From Streptomyces jumonjinensis (GTDB lineage Bacteria > Actinomycetota > Actinomycetes > Streptomycetales > Streptomycetaceae): 62,674 nt of DNA. A program made the translations under genes and the position numbers. The stretch lies in assembly GCF_009600885.1 (NCBI RefSeq), contig NZ_VCLA01000104.1, forward strand, positions 10,894-73,567, read 5' to 3'. The notes beneath the pieces were generated by a model, which was not told where the DNA came from, made no database searches, and saw nothing but the letters and a program-made list of their open reading frames with translations. Position 1 is the first letter of the stretch. The number at the start of each line of letters is the position of its first letter. Positions 27,505 through 35,114 of this stretch are shown piece by piece.

Positions 27505-28188
27505 GTGACCGACACCGACCTGCTGCCCGAGTCCTGGCGCGGCGTCCTCGGCGAAGAGCTGGCGAAGCCCTACTTCAAGGAGCTGACCGAGTTCGTCGAG
27601 GAGGAGCGGTCGAACGGGCCGGTCTATCCGCCGCGCGAGGAGGTCTTCGCCGCGCTGGAGGCCACGCCCTACGACAAGGTCAAGGTGCTCATCCTCGGCC
27701 AGGACCCCTATCACGGCGAGGGCCAGGGGCATGGGCTGTGCTTCTCGGTGCGGCCCGGCGTCAGGACCCCTCCCTCGCTGCGGAACATCTACAAGGAGAT
27801 GCATGCCGAGCTGGGCCTGCCCATCCCGGACAACGGCTATCTGATGCCGTGGGCCGAGCAGGGCGTGCTGCTGCTCAACGCGGTGCTGACCGTGCGCGCG
27901 GGCGAGGCCAACTCCCACAAGGGCAAGGGCTGGGAGAAGGTCACCGACGCGGTGATCAGGGCCGTGGCCTCCCGCCCCGACCCGGCCGTCTGCGTCCTCT
28001 GGGGGAACTACGCGCAGAAGAAGCTGCCCCTGATCGACGAGACCCGGCATGTGGTGGTGAAGGGCGCGCACCCCTCGCCGCTGTCGGCGAAGAAGTTCTT
28101 CGGCTCGCGTCCCTTCACACAGATCGACGAGGCGGTCGCGGCGCAGGGGCATGAGCCCATCGACTGGCGGATCCCCGACCTGGGCTGA
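27505..28188 (+). CDS. ung: Uracil-DNA glycosylase (family 1)
   Basis: The 227-residue enzyme carries the motifs of family-1 UDG: GQDPYHGEGQGHGLCFSV with the catalytic Asp, LLLNAVLTVRAGEANSH, and GAHPSPLSAKKFFG with the catalytic His. It removes uracil from DNA and starts base-excision repair. The GTG at 27505 follows GGAGG by 8 nt. It is a single transcription unit ending in a hairpin; the neighbouring lipoprotein and hypothetical gene do not suggest a shared role. Confidence 0.98.
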   Translation: MTDTDLLPESWRGVLGEELAKPYFKELTEFVEEERSNGPVYPPREEVFAALEATPYDKVKVLILGQDPYHGEGQGHGLCFSVRPGVRTPPSLRNIYKEMHAELGLPIPDNGYLMPWAEQGVLLLNAVLTVRAGEANSHKGKGWEKVTDAVIRAVASRPDPAVCVLWGNYAQKKLPLIDETRHVVVKGAHPSPLSAKKFFGSRPFTQIDEAVAAQGHEPIDWRIPDLG

Positions 28189-28206
28189 TCCCTCTCCCGG
28201 GACACG

Positions 28207-28229
28207 GGCTCGGGTCGAGTGCCCGAGCC
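28207..28229 (+). terminator. ung terminator
   Basis: GGCTCGGG (28207-28214) pairs perfectly with CCCGAGCC (28222-28229), with T-rich GGGTTTGTCC 6 nt beyond. It lies 19 bp after the ung stop. Confidence 0.7.
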
Positions 28230-28313
28230 TGTACGGGTTTGTCCGTTGTGGCGGTTAGCGTCGTGCTGTGTGGATCGTCGTCGCCGTTCGCCGTATGGAC
28301 GTGGGAGGCCGCA

Positions 28314-28787
28314 ATGGTGGAGCAGCAGGAGGCGTCGGGGGACGCCGTCATGACCCGGATCGGGCAGGCGGTCATGCTGCTGCACGGCGGAGACCGTGAG
28401 GAGGCGCGGAATCGGTTCGGCGCGCTCTGGACGGAGATCGGGGAGCGGGGGGAGGTCCTGCACCGCTGCACCCTCGCGCATTACATGGCGGACACCCAGG
28501 ACGACCCGGGTGACGAGCTGGCCTGGGATCTGAGAGCGCTGGCCGCGGCGGAGAGCCTGCGCGACGCGGGGGAGGACGGGCCGGGGGCCGCCCCCGCCGT
28601 CCGGGCCTTCTTCCCCTCGCTCCATCTCGCGCTCGCCGCCGACTATCTCAAGCTGCGGCGGCCCGAGACCGCGCGCATCCATCTGGACCGGGCGCGCGGC
28701 GCGATGGACGCCCTGGGGGACGACGGATACGGCCACGGGGTGCGTGCCGCGGTCGAACGGCTGGAGACGGCGCTGCGGGAGCGGTGA
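28314..28787 (+). CDS. Conserved hypothetical protein with TPR-like helices
   Basis: The 157-residue, all-helical protein MVEQQEASGDAVMTRIGQAV... contains LLHGGDREEARNRFGALWTE and LALAADYLKLRRPETARIHL, both of the helix-turn-helix spacing of tetratricopeptide repeats. AHYMADTQDDPGDELAWDLR is a further conserved-looking stretch. It probably acts as a small protein-protein interaction module. GGGAGG precedes the ATG at 28314 by 5 nt; a longer frame from 28239 is less likely. A very strong hairpin follows. Confidence 0.8.
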   Translation: MVEQQEASGDAVMTRIGQAVMLLHGGDREEARNRFGALWTEIGERGEVLHRCTLAHYMADTQDDPGDELAWDLRALAAAESLRDAGEDGPGAAPAVRAFFPSLHLALAADYLKLRRPETARIHLDRARGAMDALGDDGYGHGVRAAVERLETALRER

Positions 28788-28827
28788 GCGAGCGCCAAGC
28801 CGAGGGGTGCCGGGGTGCGTCCCGGCG

Positions 28828-28861
28828 GTACCGGAGTCCCGGACGGCCGGGACTCCGGTAC
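28828..28861. terminator. Perfect 15-bp hairpin flanked by 17-bp direct repeats
   Basis: GTACCGGAGTCCCGG (28828-28842) pairs perfectly with CCGGGACTCCGGTAC (28847-28861) around ACGG. The same 17-bp sequence GGGGTGCGTCCCGGCGG flanks it on both sides, at 28812-28828 and 28865-28881. It lies 41 bp after the TPR-like gene and is a strong terminator candidate. Confidence 0.7.
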
Positions 28862-28880
28862 GGCGGGGTGCGTCCCGGCG

Positions 28881-29010
28881 GGGTGCTCGCGCACGGGGGC
28901 GAGGTCGCTCCGGGGCAGCGGGATGGGTGCTCGCACGGGGGTGATGGCCGCTCGGAATCGGCCGGATGTGTGCTCGCGGCGCGCGATGGCCGCTCGGAAT
29001 CGGCGGGATG
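28881..29010. repeat. Three degenerate repeats of about 43 bp
   Basis: Units beginning GGGTGCTCGC at 28881 and 28925 and GTGTGCTCGC at 28968 share GATGGCCGCTCGGAATCGGC, perfectly duplicated at 28942-28961 and 28985-29004. They fill the gap between the TPR-like gene and the 3' end of the reverse-strand lipoprotein gene. Confidence 0.75.
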
Positions 29011-29026
29011 TGCGCGCGACGTTCGC

Positions 29027-29488
29027 TCAGGGCCGGTGGCGCGACCCCCCGACAAGCTGTCGGCAGAGCCGGGCCTGGGCGCTGCCGGGCCGCCAGCCGC
29101 CGTAGGTCTCGGTCAGGGCGCAGACGTCCAGCGGCGCGGAGACCGGGGGCGGTGACGGCTTGCGGGCGCGCGGACGGGTCGGGGCGGGTGCGGGAGCGGC
29201 CGTCCGACGGACGGCCGGAGCCGGGGCCGGGGCCGCCGGGGGTGTCCGCCGTTCCGGCACCGCCGCCCGGGGCCGGGGCGGCGGGGCCGGAGTGGAGCGC
29301 TTCGGGACCGGGGCCTCCAGCGCCTCACGCGCCGGGCCCTGCACGATCTGCGGCCCGAGGGCGGGCGCGGGCCGGCCGCCGCGGACCAGGGGCTCGGGGT
29401 GCGGTGTCACAGTCACGCAGCCGGAGACGGCCAGCCCGGCCACGGTCCAGACGGCCGCGCCGGTCAGCGTCCTCGCGATGATTGTCAT
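29027..29488 (-). CDS. Proline-rich putative lipoprotein
   Basis: The 153-residue product begins MTIIARTLTGAAVWTVAGLA followed by the lipobox VSGC. A disordered Pro/Ala/Arg-rich linker comes next (PAAPAPAPAVRR, APAPAPTRPRARKPSPPP). A short conserved-looking end follows: DVCALTETYGGWRPGSAQAR then LCRQLVGG. It would be an anchored, extended surface protein with a small C-terminal two-cysteine module. Function unknown. The ribosome site is weak, and a longer N-terminal frame is open to 29824 but shows no coding bias. Confidence 0.65.
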   Translation of the reverse strand: MTIIARTLTGAAVWTVAGLAVSGCVTVTPHPEPLVRGGRPAPALGPQIVQGPAREALEAPVPKRSTPAPPPRPRAAVPERRTPPAAPAPAPAVRRTAAPAPAPTRPRARKPSPPPVSAPLDVCALTETYGGWRPGSAQARLCRQLVGGSRHRP

Positions 29489-29879
29489 ACGGTCCACGGA
29501 GATCACTGTGCCGCGCGTGCGCCCCCTTTCCGCGGCGTACCGGTCCGCGATGGCCCGGACGAGTGACCCCGGCTCGCCGGCGGTGACCCCGGTCAGCCCA
29601 GCTCCCGCCCGAGCATGCCCCGCAGCAGTTCGGCGAAGCCCGCGCGGAGTTCGGCCCACGTCGATCGTCCGCAAGGCCGCCCGGACGGCCCGGCTGCTGT
29701 CGCTCTCCAGCCGTCCGGCGGTCGCCGCCCGCGAGACCCTGATGGGCCTGTCGGCGAAGCCGGGCCCCGGGGCGGCCGTACGCGTCTTCGACGGCATCGC
29801 CGACTGGCGCCCGCCGCAGCGCACGTATGCTGACCGGGCCCCTCAGGGGCGGATGGCTCAGGACTAAGGGAGGCACCTG
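29489..29879. other. Intergenic region with coding-like fragments
   Basis: This 391-bp gap lies between the divergent lipoprotein and oxidoreductase genes. Most of it lacks open frames of normal codon bias, except two short stretches described separately as a possible relic (29593-29815). GGGAGG ahead of 29880 is the ribosome site of the oxidoreductase gene. Confidence 0.5.
29593..29815. pseudogene. Possible relic of a deleted divergent gene pair
   Basis: On the reverse strand, 29593-29660 reads WAELRAGFAELLRGMLGREL plus G and a stop with strong GC3 bias, like the C-terminal end of a gene. Directly adjoining, the plus strand from about 29661 to 29815 reads TSIVRKAARTARLLSL, then RPAVAARETLMGLSAKPGPG and VRVFDGIADWRPPQ, also with strong bias, but no start codon. 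Both coding-like tracts lose bias abruptly at their common junction. This fits a deletion that removed the 5' halves and promoter of a divergent pair. Neither family is recognised. Confidence 0.35.
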
Positions 29880-30785
29880 GTGAAGGTCGGCTGCATCGGT
29901 CTCGGCGATATCGCACAGAAGGCCTATCTGCCCGTGCTCGGTGCGCTGCCCGGCATCGAGCTGCACCTTCAGACCCGTACCCCGGCGACCCTGGCCCGGG
30001 TCGCCGACGCGTACCGCATCCCGGCCGGGCAGCTCCACACCGACCTGGACTCCCTCCTCGGCGCGGGCCTGGACGCGGCGTTCGTCCACGCCCCCACCTC
30101 GGCGCACGCCGAGATCGTCACGGCGCTCATCGAAGCGGGGGTCGCCACCTATGTCGACAAGCCGCTCGCCTATGAACTGGCCGATTCGGAGCGGCTGGTG
30201 CACCTCGCCGAGACCCGGGGCACCAGCCTCGCCGTCGGTTTCAACCGCCGGCTCGCGCCGCCCTACGCCCAGTGCCTGGAGCACCCGCGCGAGCTGATCC
30301 TGATGCAGAAGAACCGCGTCGGACTCCCCGAAGCGCCGCGCACCATGGTGCTGGACGACTTCATCCATGTCGTGGACACCCTGCGCTTCCTCGCGCCCGG
30401 CACCGTCGAGCACACGGATGTGCGCGCCCGGGTGGCCGACGGGTTGATACACCATGTCGTGCTGACGCTCTCCGGCGACGGATTCACCGCCATCGGCGCG
30501 ATGAACCGGATGAGCGGCTCCACCGAGGAGATCCTGGAGGTCTCCGGACAGGACGCCAAGCGGGTGGTCCGCGATATCGCGGAGGTCGTCGACCACAAGG
30601 GGCAGCCGAGCGTCCGCAGGCGCGGCGACTGGGTGCCGGTCGCCCGGCAGCGCGGCATCGAGCAGGCGGTGCTGACCTTCCTCGACGCCGTACGCGAGGG
30701 CAGGACGCTCAGCGCCCAGGACGCCCTGAGGACCCATGAGCTGTGCGAGCGGGTGGTGCTGAGGGTGCTGGAGCAGTCCGCCTGA
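29880..30785 (+). CDS. Gfo/Idh/MocA family oxidoreductase
   Basis: The 301-residue protein opens with the Rossmann fold MKVGCIGLGDIAQKAYLPVL and has AFVHAPTSAHAEIVTALIEA and the dinucleotide/catalytic motif YVDKPLAYELADSERLV. FNRRLAPPY and DDFIHVVDTLRF are typical of the C-terminal domain. It is an NAD(P)-dependent oxidoreductase acting on an unknown sugar or cyclic polyol. GTG 29880 follows GGGAGG by 7 nt. Its last 77 bp overlap the 3' end of lnt on the other strand, so the final 25 codons are antisense to lnt. Confidence 0.92.
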   Translation: MKVGCIGLGDIAQKAYLPVLGALPGIELHLQTRTPATLARVADAYRIPAGQLHTDLDSLLGAGLDAAFVHAPTSAHAEIVTALIEAGVATYVDKPLAYELADSERLVHLAETRGTSLAVGFNRRLAPPYAQCLEHPRELILMQKNRVGLPEAPRTMVLDDFIHVVDTLRFLAPGTVEHTDVRARVADGLIHHVVLTLSGDGFTAIGAMNRMSGSTEEILEVSGQDAKRVVRDIAEVVDHKGQPSVRRRGDWVPVARQRGIEQAVLTFLDAVREGRTLSAQDALRTHELCERVVLRVLEQSA

Positions 30786-32634
30786 ACCGGCGCGCTCCGC
30801 GCAGCGCGCACAGCGCGAGGAGCACGGCGAGCGCTCCGTACAGCGGCCAGCCGCCGAACCGGACGTACGCGGTCGTGCCGCGCGCCAGCGGAACGTCGTA
30901 CACGGCGGCGGCGCTGCGGTTCGTGCCGAGGACTCCGCCCACCCGGCCGCCGTCGGGTCCGTGGACCACGCTCACGCCGGTGAGCGTCGCGTGCACCATC
31001 GGCCGGCCGCTCTCCGCCGCCCGCAGCGCCGCCAGCGAGGCGTGCTGCGCGGGAGCCCAGCTGTCCTGGAAGGTCGAGGTCGCCGACTGGGCGACGAGCA
31101 GTTCCGCGCCCCGCCGGACCAGCGCGCGGCTCATATCGGGAAAAGCGGACTCGAAGCAGACCAGCGGCCCGACGCGCGGGCCGCCGTCCGCGAGGTCCAT
31201 CACCACCGGGTGCGTGCCGCGCAGCCGGTCCTCGCCCGCCGCCTTGCCCACCGAGGTCGCCCAGCCGAGCAGCGCCCGGGCGGGGACGTACTCGCCGAAG
31301 GGGACCAGCCGCATCTTGTCGTAGCGGTCCCCGGTCGGGCCCGCGGGGCCCACCAGCACCGAACTCTTGAAGATCCCTTCCCTGCCCGGACCGTCCGTCC
31401 GCCGGGCGTCCACATTGACCAGCAGCTCCGCGCCGACCAGCTGGGAGAGCCGGGCCAGCCGGGCCGCGAGGTCCGGTCGCTCACGGAGGTCGTCGCCGAC
31501 GCTGCTCTCGCCCCAGACCACCAGATCGAGCTTCTGGCCGGCGAGCTCCCGGGTCAGCTCCTCACCCCGGGCGAAGCGCCGCTCGACGCTGTCCTCGCCG
31601 CTGATCACCCCGGGCTGGACGATCGCGATCCGGGCCCGGCCGGCCTTCTCGGGCACCGGCGTCCAGGCCCAGACCGCCGTGGTCGCCAGCGCGCAGACCA
31701 GGACGCCGCCGAGCACGGCGGTACGGGCCCGGGGCAGCGCGATCAGCACGGCGAGAGCGGTGTTCACCGCCACCACCAGCAGACTCACCAGCCATACGCC
31801 GCCGGCCGAGGCCAGCCGCAGTGCGGGGGAGACCTCCCACTGGCTGGCCCCCAGCAGCCCCCAGGGGCCGCCGAGCCCCTCCCAGGAGCGGGCCAGCTCG
31901 ATCATCAGCCAGCCGGCGGGGACGACCGCGATCGCGGCGGCGGCAGTGAGGGGTGTGGGGCCGGTCCCGCCGCGGGCTTCCGCTGCGGCTCGGGTCCCGC
32001 TGCGGGTTCCCGCTCCGGCTCTCGCTCCGGTTTCGGCTCCCGCTTCGGGCAGGCTTCCGGTCTCCGCTCCGGTTCCGTACGGTTCGGGGGTTGCCGAGCC
32101 CTCCTCCTCGGGCGGTCGCGATCCGGCTCGCGACGGGCTCCGGGCCCGGGAAGCGCCGTCCGGGCCCGCCGCCGGGGCCGTGGTCCCCAGCAGGGAGTGG
32201 ACCAGCCATCCCCAGGGAGCCCACAGCAGCCCCAGGAGGGCCGCCAGCACCACGGTGAAGACATGGAGGCTGGGTATCAGCCAATGGTGCACCGCGATCA
32301 TGAACCCCAGACCGCCGAGCCAGCCGTCGACCGCGGCGCGGCGTCCGGTGGGCGCGGTGCGTATCAGCAACAGCCATGGCACGAGCGCGATATACGCGAA
32401 CCACCACAGGGACGGCTCCGGGAAGGCGAGCACGGGCAGCGCCCCGGCCACCACCGCCGCCGCCGACCGTCCGCCCGGGGTCGTGATCAGCCGCCCGGCG
32501 CGGTTCCGCCACATCGCGAGCGCCGAGGGTCCGGGCTCCGCGGAGCTCCCGGGCGCGCGCGGCCCCCAAGGGGGATCGTGATCCCCGGGGCCGTGCCCGC
32601 CGCCCCGCTCCGGGCGGTCGGCCGGAATCCGCAT
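30709..32634 (-). CDS. lnt: Apolipoprotein N-acyltransferase with a low-complexity insertion
   Basis: The 641-residue membrane enzyme adds the third acyl chain to the N-terminal cysteine of lipoproteins. Hydrophobic helices occupy the N-terminal third and the nitrilase-like domain the rest. The catalytic triad is Glu376 in WGESSVGDD, Lys440 in YDKMRLVPFGEYVP and Cys493 in LVCFESAFP. Residues of about 151-228 form an Arg/Glu/Gly/Ala-rich insertion (ETGARAGAGTRSGTRAAAEA) not found in ordinary Lnt proteins, which are roughly 500-550 residues. TAGGAGG precedes the ATG by 8 nt. The 3' end overlaps the oxidoreductase gene by 77 bp. Confidence 0.95.
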   Translation of the reverse strand: MRIPADRPERGGGHGPGDHDPPWGPRAPGSSAEPGPSALAMWRNRAGRLITTPGGRSAAAVVAGALPVLAFPEPSLWWFAYIALVPWLLLIRTAPTGRRAAVDGWLGGLGFMIAVHHWLIPSLHVFTVVLAALLGLLWAPWGWLVHSLLGTTAPAAGPDGASRARSPSRAGSRPPEEEGSATPEPYGTGAETGSLPEAGAETGARAGAGTRSGTRAAAEARGGTGPTPLTAAAAIAVVPAGWLMIELARSWEGLGGPWGLLGASQWEVSPALRLASAGGVWLVSLLVVAVNTALAVLIALPRARTAVLGGVLVCALATTAVWAWTPVPEKAGRARIAIVQPGVISGEDSVERRFARGEELTRELAGQKLDLVVWGESSVGDDLRERPDLAARLARLSQLVGAELLVNVDARRTDGPGREGIFKSSVLVGPAGPTGDRYDKMRLVPFGEYVPARALLGWATSVGKAAGEDRLRGTHPVVMDLADGGPRVGPLVCFESAFPDMSRALVRRGAELLVAQSATSTFQDSWAPAQHASLAALRAAESGRPMVHATLTGVSVVHGPDGGRVGGVLGTNRSAAAVYDVPLARGTTAYVRFGGWPLYGALAVLLALCALRGARRFRRTAPAPSAPPARTAHGSSGRPGR

Positions 32635-32775
32635 TCCGAGCCTCCTAGGGCCTGTCTCGAAGGGACCGCGAGAGGCGCCTCTTCCAGTGTGGGTGCGGAG
32701 AGATCCCGGATCAACAGCTCCCGGCCCGGACGGCTGACCGCCCGCCGCCTCGGCGGACAGCGGACCGGGGGCCCG

Positions 32776-33231
32776 CTACCCGGAGAGCACCCGGCCGACG
32801 CGCCGCCACTTCTCCTCGACCATCACCCCGCTCAGCCGCCAGCCGCCGTCCGTGCGCGTCACACCGAAGGCGCAGCGACCGCCCGAGACGACGTCGTCTC
32901 CGGACTCGCCGCGCAGCGCGTTGGTGTAGTCGGCCCGCAGCTCGGCCCCGTCACCCGGATAGCCCCCCAGATCCTGGATGCGCAGCCTGCGGTTGACGAT
33001 CAGATGCTGTCGTACGGGAAAGAGCCGCATCGACTCCGCCAGCCAGTCGGCGACCTCCGCTGCCGGGCCCTCGACCCCGCCCGCACCGCGGTAGTCCACC
33101 CGTGCGTGCCGGGTGAACAGGGTCCGGTAGCCGTTCCAGTCGGCGTCGTCCACGGCCACCGCGTAGTGGGTGACCAGCTCATCGATGGCCAGTCTGTCCA
33201 TCACCGTCGCGAGATCCACGCGCTGTGTCAT
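32776..33231 (-). CDS. SnoaL / NTF2-like family protein
   Basis: The 151-residue protein starts MTQRVDLATVMDRLAIDELV followed by THYAVAVDDADWNGYRTLFT, then RVDYRGAGGVEGPAAEVADW and RQHLIVNRRLR. This is the cone-shaped NTF2/SnoaL_4 fold. Family members are ketosteroid isomerase-like enzymes, dehydratases or ligand binders; no activity can be assigned. The start at 33231 fits the family; an upstream start at 33279 adds a poorly biased segment. Confidence 0.85.
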   Translation of the reverse strand: MTQRVDLATVMDRLAIDELVTHYAVAVDDADWNGYRTLFTRHARVDYRGAGGVEGPAAEVADWLAESMRLFPVRQHLIVNRRLRIQDLGGYPGDGAELRADYTNALRGESGDDVVSGGRCAFGVTRTDGGWRLSGVMVEEKWRRVGRVLSG

Positions 33232-33329
33232 CGGGTCAGTGTCGGGCAGACGGGCTCCCAGGCCAAGGGCTCGGCGCATACGTCACCCGTATCCGCCGAT
33301 CCGGTGTCCCGCCCGCCGCCGGCCGGGGG

Positions 33330-34490
33330 TCAGTCCGCGACGGCCCGCAGCACGACGAACTTGGGGTCGCTCGCCATGACCTCACAGGACCCGAAGAGCC
33401 GGCGCAGCCGGACGTGGTACCCGAGATGACGGTTGCCGATCACCCACAGCTCGCCCCCGGGCCGCAGCACCCTGCGGGCTCCGGTGAACATCCGGCGGGC
33501 CGTCGTATCGGTGGTCGCCCGGTGCGAGTGGAACGGCGGATTGTTCAGTACGAGGTCGGCCGACCCGTCCGCGAGGCCGGAGAGGCCGTCGCCGACGAGG
33601 AACTCCGCGCCGCCGAGGCCCGTGGCCGGGATGTTCTCGCGATAGGTGGCCTCGGCCGACGCCACGGCGGAGAACGACTCGTCGACGAAGGTCACCGAAG
33701 CCTCGGGATTGGCGAGCGCGGCGGCCAGCCCGACGACTCCGTTGCCGCAGCCCAGATCCACCACCCGCTCGGCTCCCCGGCGCTCGGGCAGACTGCGCAG
33801 AAACAGCCTGGTGCCGATGTCGAGCCGGTCCGCGCAGAACACGCCCGAGTGGTTGGTCACGGTGCGGCCCGACACGACGCCGACATCGCCGGGCAGGGCG
33901 TACCGCAGCGGCCAGGGGCCTGCTGTGCGCTCCACCGCGGGATCGGGCGTGCTGAAGATCAGCCGGGCCTTCTTCACGGCCAGGGAGGTCCTGGTCGGGC
34001 CGATGATCCGTTCGAAGAGCCGCAGCGTCGAGGTGTGGATCTCGCTGACCATCCCGGTCCCGACGATCACGCTCCCCGGGTGCAGGGCGGGCGCGAGCCG
34101 GTGCAGCTGGTCCTCCAGCAGCCCCAGGCTCTTCGGCACGCGCACCAGCAGCACATCGATCCGCGCGGGCGGGGTGTCCCGGGCGGAGAGCAGCCGTACG
34201 GCGCCGGAGTCCGGCCCGGTGAGGCCGTTGCGGGCCAGATTCGCCCGGGTCGCCTCCTGGCCGAGGAAGGAATCGGTGATCTGTACGGGACGGTGGGCGG
34301 CGAGCGAGGTGGTCAGCGCGCCCCACCGGTCTCCGAGGACGACCACGTCCCCGGAGAGGTCCACGCCCTCGTCTGCGAGGTGCCGCAGCAGATACTCGTC
34401 AGCTGCGTCCCAGGCACGGAGGGTGTCGCGGGGGTCCTCGGGGAAGCGGGCGAGCGTGAAGCCGCCCCAGGATGTGCTCAAACGGTTCAT
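33330..34490 (-). CDS. RlmG/RsmC-type class I SAM-dependent methyltransferase
   Basis: The 386-residue protein has two methyltransferase-like halves, as in the 23S rRNA guanine N2-methyltransferase RlmG. The N-terminal half is degenerate (VVVLGDRWGALTTSLAA). The C-terminal half has the SAM motif VVDLGCGNGVVGLAAALAN and the catalytic NPPFH of N2-guanine enzymes, then VLRPGGELWVIGNRHLGYH. It probably methylates G1835 of 23S rRNA or a neighbouring guanine. It starts at 34490 on the reverse strand and is transcribed alone. Confidence 0.92.
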   Translation of the reverse strand: MNRLSTSWGGFTLARFPEDPRDTLRAWDAADEYLLRHLADEGVDLSGDVVVLGDRWGALTTSLAAHRPVQITDSFLGQEATRANLARNGLTGPDSGAVRLLSARDTPPARIDVLLVRVPKSLGLLEDQLHRLAPALHPGSVIVGTGMVSEIHTSTLRLFERIIGPTRTSLAVKKARLIFSTPDPAVERTAGPWPLRYALPGDVGVVSGRTVTNHSGVFCADRLDIGTRLFLRSLPERRGAERVVDLGCGNGVVGLAAALANPEASVTFVDESFSAVASAEATYRENIPATGLGGAEFLVGDGLSGLADGSADLVLNNPPFHSHRATTDTTARRMFTGARRVLRPGGELWVIGNRHLGYHVRLRRLFGSCEVMASDPKFVVLRAVAD

Positions 34491-34565
34491 CGTGCGGTCA
34501 GGCTAGCCGAACGCGGCCCGGAGCTTGTGAGCGCCCGGCCCCGGACGCGGCCCGCCGCGCGGCTC

Positions 34566-34751
34566 TCAGGCGGCGCGCTCGACGTCGTCCTCGACCCGCT
34601 CCAGCGCGGCAGCCGCCCACCTCAGCACCAGTGCCTCGTACTCCCCGCGACGCTCTTCGGGCAGCCGCCCATCGGCCCACAGCTCGCGGATGCGGGCATT
34701 GAGCTCGGCGGCGGTCAGGGCAGTCTCTGGCTCGTGCGGAAGGGCGGACAT
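34566..34751 (-). CDS. Small conserved hypothetical protein (61 aa)
   Basis: The product MSALPHEPETALTAAELNAR... is a short helical, acidic protein ending RWAAAALERVEDDVERAA. Codon bias is good. On the reverse strand a -10-like TAATCT lies 6 nt before the ATG, so the message is probably leaderless. An inverted repeat GAGGAC-ACCC-GTCCTC (34772-34787) sits just upstream. No family is recognised with confidence. Confidence 0.65.
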   Translation of the reverse strand: MSALPHEPETALTAAELNARIRELWADGRLPEERRGEYEALVLRWAAAALERVEDDVERAA

Positions 34752-34803
34752 GCGAACAGATTACGGCCTCCGAGGACACCCGTCCTCCGTGTTTCGGCGG
34801 GGC

Positions 34804-34935
34804 TCAAGCGCCGGACTCAACTGTGTGCGGGCTCAGTAGGCCCGCTCCGACCGGGATGAGCAGGAGGATTCCCGGAAGTACGCGATGGATCACGGAGGGC
34901 GACGAGCCCCCGGCAGTGATGAACCTCATGACGAG
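34804..34935 (-). pseudogene. Decayed copy of the uppP 3' end
   Basis: On the reverse strand this stretch translates, in one frame ending at TGA 34804-34806, to MRFITAGGSSPSVIHR then VLPGILLLIPVGAGLLSPH. The intact neighbour uppP ends MKFITTKSFMPFVIYR then ILLGILLFILVGAGVLSPH. Nucleotide similarity is also clear, for example CAGGAGGATTCCC and GTGCGGGCTCA are shared. Only about 40 C-terminal codons survive; no start or ribosome site is present. It is most simply the relic of a tandem duplication of uppP. Confidence 0.85.
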
Positions 34936-35114
34936 CGCCCGGCGCGGAGGACCGCGGAGGGCTGTGGAGGGCACGGGCGGGGCCCCGGTTCGCCGTGCCC
35001 CTCCCCATGGGAGACGACTGGGAGATGATCATGTCGAGCAGGCTCGATCAGGCTCTGGAAAACTCTGGAAATCTCTAGGCACGGAAGAGTCCGATCGAGC
35101 CCTCGACACGGCTG

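Noticed and set aside
25999..28152. 717-codon reverse frame over the lipoprotein and ung genes
   Set aside because: It spans two clearly coding forward genes and their intergenic gap and has no recognisable domain.
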